Positions 1 to 10,309 of a DNA stretch of 64,000 nucleotides are shown here, piece by piece (the stretch's first letter is position 1; the number at the start of each line of letters is the position of its first letter). The notes beneath the pieces are model-generated. The model saw only the letters and a list, made by a program, of their open reading frames with translations, did not search any database and was not told the origin of the DNA. Position numbers and translations under genes: made by a program. Origin of the DNA: Berberis thunbergii (lineage: Eukaryota; Streptophyta; Magnoliopsida; Ranunculales; Berberidaceae). The stretch lies in assembly GCA_003290165.1 (NCBI GenBank), contig QNQO01000226.1, positions 434,001 through 498,000 of the forward strand. Reading direction: 5' to 3'.

Positions 1-1100
1 TTTATCAGGATCCGAAGTATGTCTAACCTGAATATTCAGAATATCATTGATGATCAGATCAAGAAACATGGATTGAAGAAGATGAACATTCCAAGGACCA
101 TGTTGATCCGAATTACCAATCCAATGATCAGACATAGATTGTGGCATGACCACAGGAATGGATGAAAGACACAGTCTTCCAGAATTAGGTCAGGCCTAAC
201 TCAACAATCAGTCCAAATATTGATATTGTTCCCTAAGAGAATCTGCCAAAGCAGGTGTTTTTTCATTCCAACTAGAAAGGTGATATTGCCTCTTCAAGTT
301 AAAAAGGCTACAGATGCCCACTTAGCTACTTGGGTTAAACTTCTGCTCGAAAAATAAATTGCTTTCATTTGCAAGCTGCGGGTGTTTGCAGGCTCTGAGA
401 GCATATTCCAGATTTTTTTAGCCATGAGAGCCAGGTTTTTAGTTCTGGCAAGTTGGATGTTGAGGCCACCAAGAGCCCGTGGTAACGTAATCCTCTGCTA
501 GGTGCAAGTATGTTTAGACTTGTTATCATTTGCACCATTCCACTAGAAATTTCGGGCAAGGTTGTCCAATTTAGTTGTGATTGAGACTGGAAGTAGAAAA
601 GTTTGCATGTTGTAAATTGGAATAGAGTTCAAAACCGCTTTGATAAGAACCGTTCTGCCAATTTGTGACAGGACTTTAGCTTTCCAACTAGAAAGCTTGA
701 AGTAGACTTTATCGATTAGGAACTGAAAATCAGTTGTTTTCTTCTTAAAAAGCAGAAGAGGGGAGCCTAGATATTTATCCTTACTTTTTGGAACCCAGAA
801 TTATAAGAATCGTCTTAGTATATTTATTGTGAACATTGAAACTGAAGTAAACCAACGACTTGTCATAGTTGACAGCTTGCCCTGAAGCCGTGGTCTAGTC
901 GAGAAGAATGTCCTTGATGGAATGTGTTTCTTCCAAGGAGGCTCTACAAAATGTCATCAAGTCATCCGCATAAAGCAGATGGCTGATAAAGGGAGAATTT
1001 TGGCTGATCCAAATACCTCTAATAAGGCCTTCGCTATCTGCTTTAGCCAGTAACGCGAAAGAGCTTCTGCGACTTGAATAAAGAGATATGGTGACAACGT
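1..1100 (-). mobile_element. LINE fragment (LINE-A), 5'-truncated in the RT domain, runs off the left edge
   Basis: On the minus strand this encodes the C-terminal half of a non-LTR reverse transcriptase. A YADD catalytic box lies near 975, followed by the thumb/linker region. The segment is an inverted copy of about 1645-2750, and position 1 pairs with about 2750. I judge identity by eye at roughly 85-90%. Several stops and frameshifts break the frame, so it is a pseudogene. The copy stops abruptly at 1100, beside the 16-bp direct repeat that flanks LINE-B. The 3' end lies outside the window. Confidence 0.85.
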
Positions 1101-1116
1101 GAGAATCTAATGATAT
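1101..1116. repeat. Target-site duplication of LINE-B (5' copy)
   Basis: GAGAATCTAATGATAT here is repeated exactly at 4034-4049, directly after the A-rich tail of LINE-B. A perfect 16-bp direct repeat bracketing a 5'-truncated LINE is the expected product of target-primed reverse transcription. It also abuts the truncated end of LINE-A. Confidence 0.9.
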
Positions 1117-3957
1117 CATGGCAATCAAAACACCATGGGATTGGTAACACTCTCAATACCTACTTCAAGAACATTTTTCAATCTTCTGCTCTTGTTCATC
1201 GCCCGGATATCGTTTCCCTATTTCCCCCTATGATCTCTCCAGAAGATGATGAGATTCTTCTCACCATCCCTACGGAAGAAGAAATAAAAAAAATGTCATT
1301 TTCGACATGGGTAGCCACAAAGCTCCAGGCCCTGATGGCTTTCACGCCTTCTTATTCAAACATTAAAGGCCGGTCCATCACGGATAATATAAGTTTGGCT
1401 CATGAAACTTTTTTGTCACCGGAAAAAAAAGGCTGGATGGCAATCAAAGTTGACATAGCCAAAGCTTATGATAGAGTCGAATGGTCATTCCTTCTTCAAA
1501 TCCTTTATCAACTTGGCTTCTCAGAAGGATGGATCGGGATGATTAAGCAATGTGTCTCGACAACATCGCTCAAAGTCTTTCTCAGCGGGACACCTTTAGA
1601 TACTATTATCCCGACCAGAGGACCTAGACAAGGCGATCATTTGTCACCATATCTCTTTATTTTGGTCGCGGAAGCTCTTTCACGTTTACTAATTAAAGTA
1701 GATAGCGAGGGCCTTAACAAAGGTATTTGGATCCGCCAAAATTCTCCCTCTATTAGCCATCTGCTCTATGTGGATGACTTGATGATTTTCTGTAAAGCCT
1801 CCTCGGAAGAAGCACACATTCCATCAAGGACATTCTTCTCGACTATACCACGGCTTCAGAGCAAGCTGTCAACTATGACAAATCGTTGGTTTACTTTAGT
1901 TCTAATGTTCACAATAGACATACTAAGATGATTCTTAGAATTCTGGGATCCAAGAATTATAACTCTAAGGATAAATATCTAGGCTCCCCTTTTCTTCTTT
2001 CTAAGAAGAAAGCCACTGATTTTCAGTTCCTGATCGGTAAAGTCCACTCCAAGCTTTCTAGTTGGAAAGCTAAAGTCCTGTCACAAGCTGGCAGAACGGT
2101 TCTTATTGAAGCGGTTTTGAACTCTATTCCCATTTACACCATGCAAACTTTTTTGCTTCTAGTTTCAATCACAACTAAATTGGACAACCTTTACTCGAGA
2201 TTTCTGGTGGAATGGTGCAAATGATAGTAAGTCTAAACATATTTGCACCTGACAGAGGATTTCGTTACCACAAACTCTTGGTGGCCTCAACATCCAACTT
2301 GCCAGAACCAAAAACCTGGCTCTCATGGCTAAAAGTATCTGGAATATGCTCTTAGAGCCTGCAAACACCCGCAGCTTGCAAATGAAAGCAATTTATTTCC
2401 CTAGTAGAAATTTAACCCAAGTTGCTAAACTGGCATTTGTAGTCTTTTTGCTTGGAGAGGCAATATCACCTCTCTAGCTAGAATGAAGAAACATTTGCTT
2501 TGGCAGATTATCTCAGGGAACAATATCAATATTTGGACTGATTGTTGGGTTAGGCATGACCTAATTCTGGAAGACTGTGTCTTTTGTCCCATTTCTGTGG
2601 TCATGCTGCAATCTATGTCAGATCTATGGATTGATAATTCATATCAACTTGATCATTGGAATGTTCATATTTTTCAATTCTTGTTTCCTGATTCGATCAT
2701 CAATGATATTCTGAATATCCAGGTCAGACATACTTCGGATCCTGATAAACTTATTTTGTTACCAGACAAGAATGGAAAGTTTTCGATTCGAAATGCTGCC
2801 AAGACTTTCTTTGAAGACCTCAACGACATATCCACTTCAGCTAAGACTCATCCCCTTCTTCCCCCGGTCCTGGTTAGAGGTATCTGGCGCATTAAAGCTC
2901 CGCCAAATGCTCTTCAGCTTTTTTGGAAAATCAATCATGATATCCTGCTGACTAGGACTAAGCTAGTCAAACTTCATGTTCCTCTCGAGAATGATTGTTG
3001 CTTCCGCCAGAAATAAGAAGAGACCCATCTCTTCTTCCCTTGTCCAGTTATTATTAAATTGTGGCACCTCACTCCTATTCCCATCAATTGGGAAAGAGTT
3101 ACCCATGACACTCCACCAACCATTCAGCATATGTTTGGTTTCATGTGCAACCAATAGACACAAATCTGAAAATGCATACTTGCCCAATTTGCGGCTGTTC
3201 TTCATACCATTTGGCAAGAACGTAATCATACGATGTTCGATCATCAGACTGTTACTTCTCAATCATTCCTTGCGAGTTCCGCAATACTTGAAATGCTTGG
3301 AATTGCCAATGGTTCACTTGTCCATCCCGTTCTTTTTTCTTGGGACACGAGGTCACTAAGATTAATTCAGTCGCCTCCATTCTGAATTTTCCAACTCTTC
3401 AGACGGTGTCTACCGACACTAATCATTCTTCTCCTAATCTGGTCTATGGACCATGCCTGAGTTAGAAACTAAACTCCATAGTGTAATTCAACGGCAACTC
3501 CAGTCAGTCAAAACTCATCATATATCAATGCTAGATTAAATTGGCTTAATAATGTTCCTCTTACTTGTGATCTAGATACACTTATTGTCACTTATGATGC
3601 TAGTTTTTTATAGTCACAATCTTTGGTCAAGTTCTAGTTAGAGTAGCTTGTTGTCTATCAGGGAGGATCCATGACAACACATTGGCAGAGTGTCTTGCAG
3701 TGGAAGCCGCTCTTTTGTTGATCCAGAAACAACAGTGGAAGAAAAGCTTTCTTTTGGGTGACTCGGGCTTGCTTAACACCATTTTGCATGAAGACAAGTG
3801 GGATCACAAAACGACCATGAATTGGATGTGGTCTCCTATTATTAGTAATATTATACGTCTTTTATCTTCCAATTGTAACTGACATTGTAATTATATTCCC
3901 AGAGCACTTAATGCTGAAGCTTACTTGCCTGCAACAGCAGTAGAACTTAGTATTTGT
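1117..3957 (+). pseudogene. LINE-B ORF2 remnant: reverse transcriptase, zf-RVT and RNase H
   Basis: The pieces are in different frames. 1117-1925 carries RT with KGRSITDNI, the AKAYDRVEW box, PRQGDHLSPYLF and a YVDD catalytic site. 1886-2224 and 2483-3016 carry thumb and linker sequence including IWRIKAPPNALQLFW. 2976-3359 carries the cysteine linker region. 3682-3957 carries the RNase H C-terminus with AECLAVEAAL and LGDSG. RT residues between the PDGFH-like box (about 1335, already in another frame) and KGRSI are missing, so there is an internal deletion as well as frameshifts. The product would have been the EN/RT polyprotein, and this copy cannot encode it. No endonuclease domain remains. 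Confidence 0.85.
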
Positions 3958-3970
3958 CATAGAATTAATT

Positions 3971-3993
3971 AATATATATATATATATATATAT
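3971..3993. repeat. (TA)n microsatellite in LINE-B 3'UTR
   Basis: About eleven TA units lie just after the RNase H remnant and before the A-rich tail. Plain dinucleotide repeat. Confidence 0.9.
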
Positions 3994-4033
3994 GCAATAT
4001 GCTTTCATAAAAAAAGAAAAAAAGAAGAAGAAA

Positions 4034-4049
4034 GAGAATCTAATGATAT
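4034..4049. repeat. Target-site duplication of LINE-B (3' copy)
   Basis: Exact copy of 1101-1116, directly following the A-rich tail. It fixes the 3' border of LINE-B. Confidence 0.9.
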
Positions 4050-7000
4050 TCAGGCTATTTGGATTGTTAGGGTTGCTAAATAACCCAAGTCTGAAATTTA
4101 GGTTTCTCAACTCTACAAACTAGAATTTTTTTTGTTGAGCTTAGAAAAGATTTGATAGCTCATCCAAGTGGAAACCTAATTTAATTTTCTACACTTTCTA
4201 AAGTCTTTCCTTGTCCTTTCCTCTCAGAGTCTCAAAATTTTCTCTAGCTCTGTCTCTTTCCCTCTCATTGACATTAGTTTGCTCACAGTTCCCAAATGAT
4301 TGAACTTAGAAACCACTGACTATTGTTTTTAGACATCGAAGTCAAATTTTCATAATGAAAATACTCATTGAATATAATCTCTATGTAAATTTGCCTCTTA
4401 GAGAACCACCAAGGATGCTATTACATTATCAAGAACAATATTAATATTTTCTTACTGAAGAACATGAACCAATGTATGTGTTTGCTGTTTGCACACCAAA
4501 CTCTGCCAAGTCTCTACGATGCTGCCAAATATGAGAAGTAATAACCTAATCACATTATAGTAAAAATATTTCTGAAGTCCGGACAAGATTGAGTTGAGAA
4601 TCTAGGAAAATGTATCATTAATTTAAGTAACTTACAAGCTACGGTATGTTGTGCAATCTGCATTGAATGAAATACCGATTTCCAACGCCTATAATGCACA
4701 TACTTGAAGGCGTAAATTTCATTAACTTACATAAACCCAAATTTGATACCATCTAGCTAAGTCAAAGACACCCAAATTTTGTTACAAAATGTCAAAATCA
4801 AGCCACTGGAAACTGGGGTAGTTTTCTACAAGAGGGTTGCATATATTTGTAAACTCCCAATAGGTTTTTTTTTAAAATTAATTAATTAATTTATTTATAA
4901 GTAAACAAGCTGGAAAAAAATGCACAAAAATGCATCAAATTTACACCAGTTAATTATCTCTTCATCATTCACTTCATAAGAAGGAAAATTTTTTTTTCTT
5001 GAACTCCTCAAACAAGCTAAAAATGGATCAATAGGGTTTAGGCTAAGGGTTAAACTCACCAAGTAATTATTGTCAATATGGTTCCTTGGTGCACAAACTT
5101 AAACTCGTGATCTTGGTAGGCAGGTCATTTTTTAGTAGCTGAGAAATCAATCTAATACAAGTTGTTAAATAGAGTCACAAGAAAAGGTGATCACCCCATG
5201 TCTACTACTTTGCAGTTTATCCAATTAGATATAGTTGATATTGCTATCATCAATCAATGCAGCATATTCCCCATGTCTAGTACTTCCTAGTCTATCCATC
5301 AATTAGATATCATCGGTATTTCTGCCACTAAGCAATGCAATAAATTTCCAATTCATAGTAGTAGAACATACCAATATGGGAGACCCTAATCTCTCCAATG
5401 CTAGACCTTAAATATGAGCTTTACAGGGTTAGAAGTACGTTCCTTCAAATTTTAAGTTTTTCTTGTCTCATACTAAATATTTGTGAGTTTGTTGAAGGGA
5501 TTAATTTGGAGGATGAACTAAGGGGTGTGATTGGAAATGCTCTTATGCATCTCAACACTAATTTTGCAGGTTTTGCTTGCCCAAAAAAAAAAGAGTGACA
5601 TTGACCACTCGCAACAGTCTTCTTGGTGCTATGAAAAGACCCTAAAACTTATACGGGAGGATGCTCTTAAACATCTCAACCAATACATACACTAGAGTTG
5701 CTTAATGGCGATGATATATCCTTATTTCACAATTAATCCTCAAAATCACCCACAAGGGTTTTCAAACATCAATCATTTCTTATGTGCATTGTAATGGAGA
5801 GGAGGGAGGTGCATGTTTTCCTCATTTAGGTACTTCGAAAACCCTGCATTGTTGTTCATATAGCTAAAGAGATAACACGTACTGATGTGTTCGGGCCACC
5901 ACACCATGAACATAGACACCAGTATCTGTCATTTTTGGCTGTTAGTATTTGTTAAATTGTGGGATGATCATCTTGTTTTTCATTTTTTAGCTAGCGCGTG
6001 CACAAAGGGACTCCAAAACCATTGGTGATTTTGGGCAAATAATTCTGTCATCCATTTCAAAAACATTTACCATGACCTTTCAAACTCTAACACAAACCTC
6101 ATCATAGTTTCAGGTCTCTTTGACTGATAAAGGCACCCCACATGACACCTCCTCATGAGTCACGAGCTTGACTATATTGACTCGCAACCCAGCTCAACCA
6201 TGCACTCTTCTTCCTCAAAAGTAGTCTAAAAATTTGGAGCACTGTTGACATAGTGACAATGAGTCTCACTCATTGCATGGTTTCTTCTTTTTTAAAGGAG
6301 TAGTAGTTGAGTTCAGTGTTGAAAATGAAGCACAGTATGGTAGTTCTTTAATCTTTCTTTTTTTTTTTTTGAAAATTTTCACAAAAGATATGTTTGGTTC
6401 ATCAAGAAAACTAAAGGTTACAAAATGATTGATGAGGCCACTCATTGTGAATTATTATACAAAAGTTTAGTTTCAATTCACAGCTATCTTCAAGCAATTC
6501 TTATGAAAATGTGGAGAAGATTAGCACAGGATCAGTTAATATACACAAACAAAGGTCATAAAATATTACAAAAGAGACGAGTCTGAGAACAGTCGCAGAT
6601 AACGTATGTTTCTGGTGTAATCATTATATCTAACTTAAGCAATTTATGGAATTCATCTTTAGAGCACTACTAAACACAACAAGAATTAACTCATATGCCA
6701 CTATAAATAAATAACATATATTAAAATAGAATCGAATAAAAAACTCTAAGGGTGTGTTTGGTTGTATTCTTTTAGTTCTCCATATTCTTTTAGTGTGATT
6801 TTGCCACCCATTTTTGTATACCCTACTCCAATTGATTCACAAATCTACTATAAGCACTTGTTATATAAAAATCACAGCAAGTTGTTGTATTCTATGTTGC
6901 GCATCATTCCAGCTCAAACGTTGGATTAAAACTTCCTAAACACTTTGACTAACCAGATTACTATGCCCAGTTGCTACGCTACAAGAAGACCATGGACCTG

Positions 7001-7188
7001 GCCAGCCAATCTTTCATTTATTGACTGAAGAAGGGAGTGACCCTTGCAAATACCTGGAATGGGCTTTGAATATTGAAAGTATGTGATTGGCATTGCTGGG
7101 TTTCTAAAGCCCAAGTAAGCAAACCCAACAAGTGTTGGAGTAGCTATGGTCTGACTCTGAAGCACATAACGTTTACAATTGGATCTAG
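4050..7188. other. Gene-poor AT-rich spacer
   Basis: No ORF with recognisable homology or convincing coding character. It holds poly-T and A/T runs (for example 4866-4890 and 6360-6372), a two-unit tandem duplication at 5194-5350, and a short coding-like stretch on the plus strand at about 6973-7083. Near 6750 a GGTGTGTTTGGTTG motif resembles MITE ends, but no partner end was found. Confidence 0.6.
5194..5350. repeat. Two-unit tandem duplication, period about 75-79 bp
   Basis: Both units begin CCCCATGTCTA(C/G)TACTT (at 5194 and 5269), continue through an AATTAGATAT block and end near an AATGCA motif. The copies have diverged, with small indels. Confidence 0.7.
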
Positions 7189-7496
7189 TTTTTTTTTTTT
7201 TTTTAAAACAACACTGCAATTGTATTAATCCAAACTAGCAAAATAGTATTTTACATATTGGGCCATATTGTGGGCTTCAAAGTTAGGAGGTCTAGAAACA
7301 TAAAGAAAACGATTAGTGCTTTTAATAATGTCTTCAAAAGCTGAGATAAAAGCAGAATGAGACCAATTGAGATGTTCTTTGTATCCCTGAAAAAATCGCA
7401 CATCTAGGCAGTCCATATGGTAGTAAAGGTCCTCCCAACCTTGTTGTGAACTCCACCAAATTGCTTCTATTGCTGTCCGAAATTCTGCATCAAAAT
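7189..7496 (-). mobile_element. LINE fragment (LINE-C): RNase H C-terminus plus poly(A)
   Basis: The minus-strand frame reads the end of a LINE RNase H domain: DFDAEFRTAIEAIWWSSQQ, then a conserved tail ending NFEAHNMAQY. A 16-nt T run on the plus strand (7189-7204) is the poly(A) tail. The domain is cut off upstream exactly where the hAT terminus CAGGGGCGG starts (7497), so the hAT element probably inserted into this LINE. I could not find the upstream half or a matching TSD. Confidence 0.75.
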
Positions 7497-7625
7497 CAGG
7501 GGCGGATCTAGGATTGCAGATAAAGGGGGGCAAAAAAACTATAGATAATTTACTTTCTAAAATAAATAGATAAATATGATTAAAATAGGGTTTTAAAAGT
7601 TTACAAGATAAACATACATAATGAG

Positions 7626-10075
7626 TCAATGTAGATGCGCTGTAGATTTAGGTAAAAGCTCTCTGCGGGTTTTCATGTTCTGGTAATGCTGCATAATCAC
7701 CTCATCATCGATGCCATTAAATATATCTTTCTCAACATATGTAATCAAACTATCTGTCATCCACTGATCACCCATACGATTACGTAATCGATTCTTGACA
7801 ATCTTCATAGCAGAAAACGTTCTCTCGACACTGGCAGTTGCAACTGCTAATATTAAGGCTAAAGTAATAAGCCTATAGACCAAAGGATACAAAATATTTT
7901 TTTTGTCCTTACCATCTTCTCAGCAAGATTGCTAATTCCTGTCAAATTCAAGAACTCACTATTCGACCTCAAATCAATGATAAATGTCTCCAACTGATTA
8001 TCAAGAGCATCAAGTTGTACTTCTGAGAAATCACTTGGATAAAACTGAGCAAAACGAATCAATTTTCCCTTATCAAAATTCGAGAAGGAATCATTTGGAC
8101 TCAAGCATGAAAGACATAAAAGCAATTCAGTATTCACTTCATTGAAACGATTGTTGAGCTCTTGAAGTTGCAAATCAATAACAACATTAAATAACTGAAC
8201 CCGATAACGATGCATGTTTGTCACTTTTTCAACATTACGTCGTGACCGTCCCCGAGCAACATAAAATTCATCCAGGTTAGGCATTTCATCCAGGTTAGGC
8301 ATTCATCCAGGTTAGGCATTTCTTTTTCAACAAAACCAGGAAACTTCATCTAGCAAATTATTCCATCCATCATCTCGCATCAACTGTAAGCGTTTCTTAG
8401 CTACTGTGACCAAACTCATGGCATTCACAATATCTTGATCATTTCTTTGCAATGCTTGTGACAATTCATTTGTGATTCCTAATGTATTTTTCATCAAATG
8501 AAGTCCAAATGCAATATCAAAAGATAGTAGTGAATCTAATAAAGTGCATGCTTCAACTCTTTGCTCAGCATATTTTGAGGTCTCCTTAATGCACTCAAGC
8601 ACATCGATGATAGAATTGAACAACTTAATCAAGCTTATCAAAGTATTGTAATGTGAGCCCCAACGTGTATCTCCGGCTCTTTTAAGAGTTGATTGTTGAT
8701 TTTGGCCACTTCCACTTGCAAGTTCACCACTTTCAAGTGCTTTTAGAGTGTTAATAGATTGTGCTTCTAAAAGAATATCATGACGCTTACATGAGCCACC
8801 AACCACATTCACAACACTCGTGATCAAAGAGAATAATAAAACAATGAAATCCTCATTCTTTGCAACGGCAATAAGTGCTAATTGAAGTTGATGTGCAAAG
8901 CAGTGAATATAAAATGCACTTTCATTCTCTTTTAAGATTAATGCTTTAAGACCGTTGAACTCACCTTGCATATTGCTTGCCCCATCGTACCCTTGGCCAC
9001 GTAGTCTTGAAATGCTTAACTTGTGTTTGGAAAATAAAGCGTCAATTGATGTCTTTAGGGATATAGCAGAAGTGTCAGAAACGTGTACAATACCTAAAAG
9101 TCTTTCAATCACATGCCCGTATTTGTCCACATAACGGATCACAGAAGCCATTTGCTCTTTAATTGATACATCACGAGCTTCATCAACTAATATAGAAAAC
9201 AAAGAATCTCCAAGGTCTTGAATGATAACATTTGTGGTTTCGGTTGCACAAGCATTCACAATATCTTTTTGAATTTCCGGTGCTATTAATTTGAGATTCC
9301 CAGGACATTTATCCAAAGTTACCCTTTTGATGTCTTTATTGTGATCACCAAGAAAATGTAACATTTCCAAGAAATTCCCTCGGTTGTTTGAATCACAAGA
9401 TTCATCATGACCACGGAAAGCTAATCCCTGTCGGAGTAAAAATCGAATACAAACAACAGAAGCATTTAGACGAACCTTGTAATCATTTCGAGCTTCATTT
9501 GTTTGCTTAATCACAACAGTCCGAAGATGTTGTTGTTGATTCATTAAAGCTTCACAATTACTCCAAGCTTTATTGTGATCACTGTTAGACCCTCCAACAT
9601 GTGTTTGTAACTTATCCTTTTTCTTCCAATTGGTAAATCCTTCAACGACAAAAGCATCACAAGTACCCACATGCTCTTTACTCTCAGATCTAAAAAGGTA
9701 GCAACACAAGCAGTATGCAGCCTCTTTCTCTATGCTATACTCTAACCATGTAGGAAATTCATCAAACCATGAAGGATTGAAACGCCGTAAGACTTTTCCT
9801 TGCAAAGTTTGCTTAAAGTTATGTGTCCGAGGTTGGCAAGGACCTTTTTGCAAGTATGTTCTTCGAATTTCATCCCTTATGTTGGGATGATACTCCTTGA
9901 TTGACTTACGTAATTCAGGGTCTGCTGGAAGAGTTTTTGGATCAAACTTAGTCTCAATACAACTCCTTTTTGAACTAGGAAGCTCATTATCAGACTTATC
10001 AGTGACAGCTTGAGCAGTAGAACTAGAACTCACATCATTTATTCTTTTAAAGTATCTATCCATGACTCGTCGCAC
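7626..10075 (-). pseudogene. hAT transposase (TTF-type zinc finger, DUF4371, hAT dimerisation)
   Basis: Three blocks in order from 10075. The first (582 codons) starts MRRVMDRYFKR, has a TTF-type zinc-finger core (AAYCLCCYLFRSE), DUF4371 with VDEARDVSIKEQM, and an HCFAHQLQLAL CxxH motif. The second (8302-7859) continues from MPNLDEFYVARGRSRRN. The third (7892-7626) is the dimerisation domain with ASVERTFSAMKIVKNRLRNR. Such proteins act in the nucleus by cut and paste. The blocks are separated by frameshifts: an extra T at the TGGTTTTG site (about 8337) ends block one, and a 17/18-bp tandem triplication at 8268-8320 shifts the next. A further shift separates blocks two and three. Key motifs survive, but the gene is not expressible as one protein. 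Confidence 0.85.
8268..8320. repeat. Three tandem 17-18 bp units inside the hAT transposase
   Basis: The unit TTCATCCAGGTTAGGCA occurs three times head to tail, the middle copy one base longer. On the coding strand it reads MPNLDE repeatedly. The unequal unit length contributes to the frameshift between the first two transposase blocks. Confidence 0.9.
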
Positions 10076-10309
10076 AAGTGCTCAAATATTTAACTACACA
10101 AATACAACAACACAATCCCAATATTCATATTAATAAATGCTATCCTAGATTATCAAATTTGTAATATAAATCAATAATTAATACATGAAAGAGAAGAAAC
10201 CTTACCAAATATTAAGAACTTGAGATAATGGCCTTTTCAGCAGATGAAATTTTTTTTTTTTGGAAATTGAGCGGAATAATGGACCCCAAACCATATAAAA
10301 GAATGAAGG

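Larger units (their letters stand above)
1117..4033 (+). mobile_element. LINE (LINE-B), 5'-truncated, flanked by 16-bp TSD
   Basis: Non-LTR retrotransposon of the plant L1 type, inserted between exact 16-bp TSDs (1101-1116 and 4034-4049). It starts within the region upstream of RT, reads through RT, a zf-RVT-like linker and RNase H, and ends in an A/G-rich tail (about 4007-4033) after a TA microsatellite. The 2.9-kb length, against the usual 5-6 kb, reflects 5' truncation. It belongs to the same family as LINE-A, which lies inverted on its left. Confidence 0.9.
7497..10248 (-). mobile_element. hAT-superfamily DNA transposon (TTF zinc finger / DUF4371 type), decayed
   Basis: The left terminus is CAGGGGCGGATCTAGGAT, typical of plant hAT elements coding for ZMYM1-like proteins. 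The 8 bp before it, ATCAAAAT, would be the TSD. The interior is a transposase pseudogene with a possible non-coding leader exon: a minus-strand donor GTAAGG lies near 10200. The right end is not visible because LINE-D begins at 10249 and I found no matching inverted terminus beyond it. Confidence 0.8.

Noticed and set aside
1..4049. Single twin-primed LINE insertion explaining the inversion
   Set aside because: The inverted segment overlaps the same LINE region as the plus copy, and the TSD lies between them. Twin priming would put the TSD outside and give non-overlapping segments.
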